From: Glandiceps talaboti
Lineage: Eukaryota; Hemichordata; Enteropneusta; Spengelidae
Direction of reading: 5' to 3'
DNA length: 62,000 nucleotides
Assembly: GCF_964340395.1 (NCBI RefSeq)
Contig: NC_135553.1
Location: 1,265,001 to 1,327,000 of the forward strand
Shown here: positions 59,401-62,000 of the stretch, one piece after another
How positions within the stretch are numbered: position 1 is the stretch's first letter
Layout of the letters: each line of letters opens with the position of its first letter
Notes under the pieces: model-generated
What the model was told of the DNA's origin: nothing
The model's input: only the letters and a program-made list of their open reading frames with translations
Databases searched by the model: none
Translations under genes and position numbers: made by a program

Positions 59401-61611
59401 AAGAAAAAACAAGAAATACATTAAATTCATCAACAGTGCTGTTATTCAGCATATCATTTGTCATTCAAGATTAACATAATTCTGAAAATTTAGCATCCTT
59501 ATTTTGGTCTGAGCCTCTTGCTTGAGTTCACATTCCGTTCTTGTAACAAATCATCTTCATAACACAGCAGTTGTCCAATTTAAAGATCCCGATAGTTTTA
59601 TCCCATGTGATACTTCTAAAGATCATAACATCAACAACATATCAAAATTTCTTTATTTAATTTATGTTGGTTTGTTAAATTTGATCAGAAAGTTCAAAGT
59701 GTTATTTTGTCACCTGACTGTTCCTTTTATTTCATGTTGACAGTACACCTGGTAAAGGCTTGGTGATGGAGGATGAGATGTGTCTTGATGGTGGTATAGT
59801 GTCTGCTAGTTTTGATGATACTCTAGATATGGGTATTGTTGGTACTACAGCAGGTACACTATGGTACATTAATTGGATTGAGAGAACCAGTATCAGACTT
59901 GTTAGTAGTCATGTGAATTTGGTAAGTCTCATTATAGTATTAAAATTAATGTTTGTTGTCCCAAAGTTTTGCTGATGTCTGGTCAGTATCATCAAGGATG
60001 TACTACAATGGAATCTATTTTTTTTACTCTGTTAGTAGAAATTTTCTTTTGTAACTATAAACTCAGAGTCCATGGACATTCTAGCAACTATGATAGTATT
60101 GTTAGAAAAATATCTGACCTCAAAATATGTTGCTGTCACATGCAGTATTAGACCGAGATTACTAAAATTATTTACATTGTAAATTTTTCATTTCTATAAA
60201 CCAAGAATACAATGTGGTAATACAATGTTGATGCTTGCAACACTTTCTAACCAGTTGTTATGTCAATACGGTATCAAGAAATAACTCAGCTATGCATTCC
60301 TCAGCTATGCATTTCAACCACTACTGTGGTGTCCACAGTATCAAGAAACCCGTGAAATAACTCAGCTATGCATTCCTCAGCTATGCATTTCAACCACTAC
60401 TGTGGTGTCCACAGTATCAAGAAACCCGTGAAATAACTCAGCTATGCATTCCAACCACTTCTGTGGTGTCCACAATATAAAGAAATCTGTGAAATTACTC
60501 AGCTATGCATTCCAACCACTACTGTGGTGTCCACAGCCGTTCTAGTGATTTGATATGTGTATATGGTTGTACATGTAGTAGTATTGACACAGTAATCAGT
60601 TGAAATTTGTGTATATCTCTTACAGGTCAATGACATAGTGTTTGATGAGAGTGAACAGTACTTTGCAAGTTGTGCTGATGATGGTAGTTTGAAAGTTTGG
60701 TCAATAAACGACATGGAACAGAAAATACAGTTCCAAGTATCCGATCAGGTAATGACTGCTAACTGCATTCAATGAAAATAGACTTGGTTGGTTGCCAGAG
60801 AACTATTTCCATGGACCTCACCATGAAATCATTATTACATTTAATGATGTAATCTGTTAGTCTGAGTTTCTGTTACACATTGTATTTGTAGTGGAATACA
60901 TTTTCATTTGTTTGTTAATTTGGAGAGTGCAAACTTAAGACTTGTTACCAGCATTGACTTAAATTTGGCATTTCTCTCTCCTACAACTAGAGTACAAATA
61001 TTGGGTACCAACCAATACATGTAGATTGTGTAACTGATTCTTGACAGTTAAATTATCTAGTGAATGCAACTTTTTAAAAAAAACTGCCTTGTCCATATAA
61101 CTGCCTCAGTATTCTCCCTGAACTAAGTCCTCTCGTAAGTTGATAAAATCACTCTCGTAACCCCTTCATTTAATAAACAGACCATTAAAAGTTGCCTGAG
61201 TTTAATACAAAGCAGTCACCAGCCCTAAGATGTCCCCTTCTTCATCTCTAACTAGCAACTACTGGTTAATACCAGTCTTTTAGTATTCCTGTGGACATAA
61301 TCTGTGAGAATGTCATTTCTGATGTCTGATACTAATGATAATATAGAGACATGATAGAGTGATGGACCATATTTTGATATGTCTTTGTTTTACCTAGGCT
61401 TGTAACTGCTTGGCATTCAGTCCAACCAATGGAAGTGAGTTAGCAGGCCAATCTCAAAGAGGAGATCAAGAACCATCATCATGGTTACAGAGGGTGGTAG
61501 CAGGCTACAGTGATGGTACCATCAGATTGTTCGATTTAAATAAAGTAGATCTGATACTGAAAATGCACCCACACCCTGTAGCTGTTACTGCCATTTCATT
61601 CTCATCAGATG
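35954..61611 (+). CDS. WDR90: WDR90/POC16, centriolar-ciliary CFA20 plus WD40 protein (34 coding exons, 3' end beyond window)
   Basis: WDR90 (POC16) binds centriolar and ciliary microtubules. Family work places it on centriole triplet walls near the inner scaffold, and its N-terminal CFA20-like domain resembles FAP20 of the doublet inner junction. I traced 34 exons by GT-AG sites with matching phases, giving about 1,661 codons; vertebrate WDR90 is about 1,750 residues, so only the C-terminus is missing. Residues about 5-240 are the CFA20/DUF667 region ([29 protein letters not shown]-like, [11 protein letters not shown]). Residues about 240-375 are a linker. From about residue 399 to the end come WD40 repeats with endings such as RLWR, RLWPLD, RIWDMD, KIWDYH, CLWDVQ, RLWSVY and KVWSIN. 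An acidic, low-complexity stretch (about 1034-1192) separates two groups of propellers. The start ATG gives MSKSL before WQHPF, the usual N-terminus. Several splice sites lie in tandem repeats (see findings). Confidence 0.95.
35967..37527 (+). other. WDR90 intron 1
   Basis: 1.56 kb, no structured repeat seen. A 88-codon open frame at 37195-37461 shows no recognisable domain. Confidence 0.7.
37528..37619 (+). CDS. WDR90: WDR90 exon 2: start of CFA20 domain
   Basis: Acceptor CTTGCAG. Encodes [17 protein letters not shown] and [13 protein letters not shown], phase 0 out. The donor ATG|GTAAGT at 37620 is the first of ten identical donors in the adjoining 18-bp repeat, so the true exon end may vary in 18-bp steps. 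The first donor gives the family-like junction to DKQLKC. Confidence 0.9.
37611..37799 (+). repeat. 18-bp tandem repeat made of the exon 2 splice donor (ten GTAAGT sites)
   Basis: The unit ACAATTATGGTAAGTCTG spans the exon/intron junction. GTAAGT occurs at 37620 and then every 18 bp to 37782. Units are identical except for CTTAC at about 37715 and ACAGTT at about 37773. The frame is open throughout, each extra unit encoding VSLTIM. Confidence 0.97.
37881..38196 (+). CDS. WDR90: WDR90 exon 3: core of CFA20 domain
   Basis: Acceptor CATTTCAG, donor G|GTATAT. Encodes [20 protein letters not shown], then [40 protein letters not shown] and [17 protein letters not shown], the strongest family signature. 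Confidence 0.97.
38480..38612 (+). mobile_element. 3' tail of an L2/CR1-like retroelement next to the exon 4 acceptor
   Basis: AATGCACTATATAAGAAATAAATATT followed by (ATT)n resembles the conserved 3' tail of CR1/L2-group elements. The (ATT)n continues into TTTTTTAG, the exon 4 acceptor. The 5' limit is uncertain. Confidence 0.5.
38622..38916 (+). CDS. WDR90: WDR90 exon 4: C-terminal part of CFA20 region
   Basis: Acceptor TTTTTTAG, donor AG|GTAGGT, 2-base overhangs on both sides. Encodes [40 protein letters not shown] and [16 protein letters not shown]. Confidence 0.96.
38961..39208 (+). repeat. 50-bp tandem repeat, 5 copies, in WDR90 intron 4
   Basis: Copies start at 38961, 39011, 39061, 39111 and 39161. 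The unit begins AAAATAACAAATTGTCTGTC and includes TGTAAGATATTGC. Nearly identical, so recently expanded. Confidence 0.96.
39430..39712. mobile_element. long inverted repeat (foldback element) in WDR90 intron 4
   Basis: The perfect 24-bp palindrome at 39560-39583 is the apex. The flanks pair at roughly 80% over more than 120 bp each: CTACTATGTTTGTATACTT (about 39459-39477) with AAGTATACAAACATAGTAG (about 39669-39687), and CCTTGTTTGTAACTCAATAA (about 39509-39528) with TTATTGAGTTACAAACAAGG (about 39614-39633). No coding content. Confidence 0.8.
39713..41745 (+). other. remainder of WDR90 intron 4
   Basis: About 2 kb, AT-rich. A short (AAAT)n lies near 39720-39750. Nothing else organised is seen. 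Confidence 0.5.
41746..41872 (+). CDS. WDR90: WDR90 exon 5
   Basis: Acceptor TTGTAG, donor CAT|GTAAGT. Encodes [20 protein letters not shown] and [13 protein letters not shown], the linker after the CFA20 region. Confidence 0.95.
42214..42273 (+). CDS. WDR90: WDR90 exon 6
   Basis: 60 bp, phase 0 both sides; acceptor GTACAG, donor AAG|GTGAGT. Encodes [20 protein letters not shown]. Confidence 0.88.
43033..43194 (+). CDS. WDR90: WDR90 exon 7
   Basis: Phase 0 both sides; donor TTT|GTAAGT. Acceptor taken as ATATCAAG (43032); an in-frame alternative AG at 43043-43044 would drop four residues. Encodes [20 protein letters not shown] and a Glu/Asp/His-rich end ([17 protein letters not shown]). Confidence 0.8.
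43508..43800 (+). repeat. (TGTATG)n hexanucleotide array in WDR90 intron 7
   Basis: About 290 bp of TGTATG/TGTGTA with recurring GCATCATGTATG interruptions. Confidence 0.96.
43893..43952 (+). CDS. WDR90: WDR90 exon 8
   Basis: 60 bp, phase 0 both sides; acceptor CATTCCAG, donor AAG|GTAATA. Encodes [20 protein letters not shown]. Confidence 0.9.
44420..44488 (+). CDS. WDR90: WDR90 exon 9
   Basis: 69 bp, phase 0; acceptor GTAACAG, donor GAG|GTGAGT. Encodes [18 protein letters not shown] and CTSRE, the conserved entry to the first propeller. The reading frame remains open past the donor into the 27-bp minisatellite. Confidence 0.95.
44601..46113 (+). repeat. 27-bp minisatellite, about 55 copies, in WDR90 intron 9
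   Basis: The unit core is GATAGTGCTATAGTATACAG plus AGTCCCT. Sites vary as C/T (GTGCTAT/GTGTTAT), CCCT/CCCC and CTATAG/CTATAC. A few units are 25 bp (a CA loss near 45256 and 45335). 27 bp is nine codons, so it reads [10 protein letters not shown] in frame with exon 9 up to about 45259. Confidence 0.97.
46293..46403 (+). CDS. WDR90: WDR90 exon 10
   Basis: Phase 0; acceptor CACCAG, donor AAG|GTAACG. Encodes [20 protein letters not shown] and [12 protein letters not shown]: first WD40 blade. Confidence 0.96.
46494..46665 (-). mobile_element. dispersed repeat copy (GGACC-hairpin family) in WDR90 intron 10
   Basis: On plus it starts TTGAATTGAATTGAAATTTA and ends with GGTGAGGACCAAGGAC...GAGGTCCAAGGCCC. 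It is the reverse-orientation relative of 33138-33308 and similar to 54212-54350. Confidence 0.6.
46858..47095 (+). repeat. probable degraded dispersed repeat in WDR90 intron 10
   Basis: GAATGGCTAAAGC...GTCTTCAGTTTTGTTTTGAAAC...GGCAAAGAGTTCCATAGTTTGAGAGC resembles a widespread, poorly classified metazoan interspersed repeat, recognised by eye only. Confidence 0.35.
47217..47362 (+). CDS. WDR90: WDR90 exon 11
   Basis: Acceptor TTGCAG, donor AG|GTATGT. Encodes [20 protein letters not shown] and [20 protein letters not shown]40 blade. Confidence 0.97.
47685..47742 (+). CDS. WDR90: WDR90 exon 12
   Basis: Acceptor TTTCAG, donor AAT|GTAAGT. Encodes [19 protein letters not shown]. Confidence 0.95.
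48166..48284 (+). CDS. WDR90: WDR90 exon 13
   Basis: Acceptor ACTATAG, donor AG|GTAAGA. Encodes [20 protein letters not shown] and [13 protein letters not shown]. Confidence 0.96.
48862..49023 (+). CDS. WDR90: WDR90 exon 14
   Basis: Acceptor TTGTAG, donor TT|GTAAGT at 49024. Encodes [20 protein letters not shown] and [16 protein letters not shown]. The last 79 bp and the donor are tandemly duplicated downstream. Confidence 0.95.
48945..49139 (+). repeat. 82-bp tandem duplication of exon 14 end with its splice donor
   Basis: AGTATCACAGTGTAGATTT begins at 48945, 49027 and 49109 (period 82): two full copies and a 30-bp partial third. The copies include ACATTGTAAGT, giving a second donor at 49106. 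Copy 2 differs from copy 1 at about one base (ACGTCTG/ATATCTG region), so the event is recent. Confidence 0.95.
49183..49247. repeat. 65-bp hairpin in WDR90 intron 14
   Basis: 49183-49207 (GTGACCTAAGGGGC...GTCACTA) pairs with 49224-49247 with one or two mismatches. Small foldback element or structured intron segment. Confidence 0.75.
49399..49520 (+). CDS. WDR90: WDR90 exon 15
   Basis: Acceptor TTCTTAG, donor G|GTAAGG. Encodes [20 protein letters not shown] and [18 protein letters not shown]. Confidence 0.96.
50080..50196 (+). CDS. WDR90: WDR90 exon 16
   Basis: Acceptor ATTTCAG, donor G|GTAAGT. Encodes [20 protein letters not shown] and [20 protein letters not shown]40 blade. Confidence 0.97.
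50484..50652. mobile_element. 169-bp MITE-like element with imperfect TIRs and 10-bp flanking duplication
   Basis: The left end TGCCCTCTAAGCCAATTTG (from 50489) and the right end CAAAATTTGGCTATCATTAG then AGGGCA are inverted copies apart from an ATGAT insertion. AAGATCACCA occurs directly outside on both sides (50474-50483 and 50653-50662). Non-coding; in WDR90 intron 16. Confidence 0.75.
50720..50955 (+). CDS. WDR90: WDR90 exon 17
   Basis: Acceptor TCTCTAG, donor CAG|GTAACA. Encodes [40 protein letters not shown] and [17 protein letters not shown]: two WD40 blades. Confidence 0.97.
51343..51427 (+). repeat. 34-bp tandem repeat, about 2.5 copies, in WDR90 intron 17
   Basis: CTTAGCTGTACCCCGACTAG plus TCTAACACAAAA, twice, then a shortened third copy, about 50 bp before the exon 18 acceptor. 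Confidence 0.85.
51478..51617 (+). CDS. WDR90: WDR90 exon 18
   Basis: Acceptor TTTTTCAG, donor AG|GTACTG. Encodes [20 protein letters not shown] and [20 protein letters not shown]. Confidence 0.97.
52079..52337 (+). CDS. WDR90: WDR90 exon 19
   Basis: Acceptor TCTTTCAG, donor GAG|GTAGGT. Encodes [40 protein letters not shown] and [20 protein letters not shown]. Confidence 0.97.
52738..52905 (+). CDS. WDR90: WDR90 exon 20
   Basis: Phase 0; acceptor CCTTCAG, donor GAG|GTAAGC. Encodes [39 protein letters not shown] and [14 protein letters not shown]. Confidence 0.97.
53194..53322 (+). CDS. WDR90: WDR90 exon 21
   Basis: Phase 0; acceptor GAACAG, donor CAG|GTAATC. Encodes [20 protein letters not shown] and [20 protein letters not shown]40 blade. 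Confidence 0.97.
53695..53831 (+). CDS. WDR90: WDR90 exon 22
   Basis: Acceptor ATCTTAG, donor GA|GTAAGT. Encodes [20 protein letters not shown] and [19 protein letters not shown]: last blade of the first propeller group. Confidence 0.97.
54212..54350 (-). mobile_element. dispersed repeat copy (GGACC-hairpin family) in WDR90 intron 22
   Basis: On plus: TGAATTGAATTGAATTTATT, AT-rich body, then GGTGAGGACCATGGAAATAG...CTGGTCCACGGTCCTGAG. Same family as 33138-33308 and 46494-46665. A short fragment of the head also appears at about 60797-60826. Confidence 0.6.
54511..54627 (+). repeat. 39-bp tandem repeat, 3 copies, immediately upstream of exon 23 acceptor
   Basis: GAGTGATGTTCCCCCTTTAA begins at 54511, 54550 and 54589 (period 39). 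The third copy ends about 5 bp before TTAG at 54632, so the branch-point and pyrimidine region has been triplicated. Confidence 0.93.
54633..54679 (+). CDS. WDR90: WDR90 exon 23
   Basis: 47 bp; acceptor GTCTTAG, donor G|GTAAGA. Encodes [15 protein letters not shown], the start of the inter-propeller linker. Confidence 0.9.
54855..55112 (+). repeat. (CATC)n tract in WDR90 intron 23
   Basis: About 250 bp of CATC with CTTC, AACC and CAGC variants. Open frames on both strands are artefacts. Confidence 0.95.
55159..55299 (+). CDS. WDR90: WDR90 exon 24
   Basis: Acceptor TTGACAG, donor G|GTAAAC. Encodes [20 protein letters not shown] and [17 protein letters not shown]: disordered linker. Confidence 0.93.
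55721..55836 (+). CDS. WDR90: WDR90 exon 25 with poly-Asp run
   Basis: Acceptor TTGTTAG, donor CCT|GTAAGT. Encodes [18 protein letters not shown], then 14 Asp from (GAT)14 at 55774-55815, then ASTDDVP. A coding microsatellite in the acidic linker. Confidence 0.92.
56146..56319 (+). CDS. WDR90: WDR90 exon 26
   Basis: Phase 0; donor CAG|GTGGGT. The acceptor is a NAGNAG (TAGCAG ending at 56145); using the first AG adds one Gln. Encodes [20 protein letters not shown] and a Ser/Lys-rich linker ending KQSQMAQ. Confidence 0.92.
56346..56490 (+). repeat. (GT)n microsatellite in WDR90 intron 26
   Basis: About 50 bp pure GT, then GTGC/GTAT variants; starts about 27 bp after the exon 26 donor. Confidence 0.95.
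56637..56814 (+). CDS. WDR90: WDR90 exon 27
   Basis: Acceptor CATTTTAG, donor G|GTAAGT. Encodes [35 protein letters not shown] and [14 protein letters not shown]: start of the second propeller group. Confidence 0.97.
57298..57389 (+). repeat. 36-bp tandem repeat, about 2.5 copies, in WDR90 intron 27
   Basis: GACCCTGTACAAACATACAG plus GGAGTGACCTTAACTT. Each unit contains the small hairpin CCCTGTA...TACAGGG. Confidence 0.9.
57433..57636 (+). CDS. WDR90: WDR90 exon 28
   Basis: Acceptor TTGACAG, donor G|GTATGT. Encodes [40 protein letters not shown] and [15 protein letters not shown]40 blade. Confidence 0.97.
57924..58165 (+). CDS. WDR90: WDR90 exon 29
   Basis: Acceptor TACTTAG, donor ATG|GTCAGT (non-consensus at +3). 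Encodes [39 protein letters not shown] and [11 protein letters not shown]. Part of the 3' end is repeated in the intron at about 58187-58214. Confidence 0.94.
58132..58214 (+). repeat. partial 55-bp tandem duplication at the end of exon 29
   Basis: TGTACCAGAAGAGTTATTGG then ATACTA at 58132 recurs with a few changes at 58187. The second copy lacks the exon's last bases and the donor. Confidence 0.75.
58343..58401 (+). repeat. (GATAT)n microsatellite in WDR90 intron 29
   Basis: About eleven copies of ATGAT/GATAT; same motif class as the satellite at 21876-22195. Confidence 0.95.
58532..58676 (+). CDS. WDR90: WDR90 exon 30
   Basis: Acceptor GTAACAG, donor A|GTAAGT. Encodes [40 protein letters not shown] and TAEI. 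Confidence 0.96.
59078..59201 (+). CDS. WDR90: WDR90 exon 31
   Basis: Acceptor CCCCATTAG, donor AG|GTACAG. Encodes [20 protein letters not shown] and [20 protein letters not shown]. Confidence 0.96.
59744..59921 (+). CDS. WDR90: WDR90 exon 32
   Basis: Acceptor GTTGACAG, donor TTG|GTAAGT. Encodes [40 protein letters not shown] and [13 protein letters not shown]. Confidence 0.97.
60265..60537 (+). repeat. tandem repeat of 61-76 bp, 4 copies, in WDR90 intron 32
   Basis: CTCAGCTATGCATT and AACCACTACTGTGGTGTCCA recur; AACCAC starts at 60316, 60392, 60453 and 60514. The longer copies carry an extra CTCAGCTATGCATT. Each has the near-palindrome CCACTACTGTGG. Confidence 0.92.
60626..60748 (+). CDS. 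WDR90: WDR90 exon 33
   Basis: Phase 0; acceptor CTTACAG, donor CAG|GTAATG. Encodes [20 protein letters not shown] and [22 protein letters not shown]40 blade. Confidence 0.97.
61398..61611 (+). CDS. WDR90: WDR90 exon 34 (last in window)
   Basis: Acceptor ACCTAG, donor G|GTAAGT. Encodes [40 protein letters not shown] and [14 protein letters not shown]. No further exon is found to 62000, so the gene continues off the right edge. Confidence 0.96.
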
Positions 61612-62000
61612 GTAAGTTGATATTATACTCTGAGTTTCAAATTAAAGATTAATCAAATTTATGTAAACGTACAGTGTTTTTATACTAATGATTTGGAACC
61701 CAGGTAACAGGGGTAATTGGGTAAAACTTGCATGGATATTGATATCTTATGCCATAATTTTGGTGGGGACAGTAGTTAACTAAATTGGGTATTTAGGTAG
61801 ATTTTACCACGCATCACCCTCAACAAAGATTAAGTTAATATTTCTGATTTACTTTTGCTAAGAGTGAAGTTTGTTTCCATGTCATATAGATATTGATATT
61901 TGTTGAATTCAGATATGTTAGAAATCTTCATCAAAATTTTGTGTGACAGTACTTTGACATATTTTATTTAACCCTGAAACCATGAGATTTGAATTAATTC

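Overview
This window is nuclear DNA from an animal. It shows intron-rich genes with GT-AG splice sites, an AT-rich background and a very high load of micro- and minisatellites and short transposon remnants. The proteins are clearly metazoan. The repeat style (tRNA-derived SINE with a TTTA-type tail, foldback elements, frequent ACATGTA-like words) fits a marine invertebrate such as a hemichordate, lancelet, mollusc or other lophotrochozoan. The species cannot be fixed from the sequence alone. || Layout. (1) 29-2999, minus strand: four exons of an ERG-type voltage-gated potassium channel (KCNH2/6/7 group), running from just before S1 through the pore, the C-linker and the start of the cyclic-nucleotide-binding homology domain. 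The 3' end lies beyond the left edge, and the 5' exons (N-terminus, PAS domain) were not found. (2) About 3000-35950: roughly 33 kb without a recognisable coding exon. It may be 5' intron or upstream sequence of the channel gene plus true intergenic DNA. It holds a LINE 3' end, a SINE with a perfect 11-bp target-site duplication, several foldback or MITE-like hairpins, long (CT)n, (GTAT)n, (ATATG)n and (CAGA)n tracts, and minisatellites with 22-, 36-, 42-, 47- and 75-bp units. (3) 35954-61611, plus strand: 34 coding exons of WDR90/POC16, a centriole and cilium protein with an N-terminal CFA20 (DUF667) domain followed by WD40 beta-propellers. Exon phases join throughout and give about 1,661 codons. 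The last exons are beyond the right edge. || Most notable: several WDR90 splice boundaries are caught up in tandem duplication. At exon 2 the exon/intron junction itself has been amplified into ten in-register GTAAGT donors, 18 bp apart, so each donor would add exactly six in-frame residues. At exon 14 an 82-bp duplication copies the exon end with its donor. At exon 23 a 39-bp triplication abuts the acceptor. At exon 29 the exon end is partly copied into the intron. At exon 9 the reading frame stays open across the donor into a 27-bp, roughly 55-copy minisatellite. The ERG channel also carries two pore substitutions (the positions equivalent to hERG S620 and S631 are Thr and Ala) that are expected from hERG work to weaken or abolish fast C-type inactivation. 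|| The two genes have no evident functional relation. No rRNA gene, intact tRNA gene, CRISPR array or bacterial-type operon is present.
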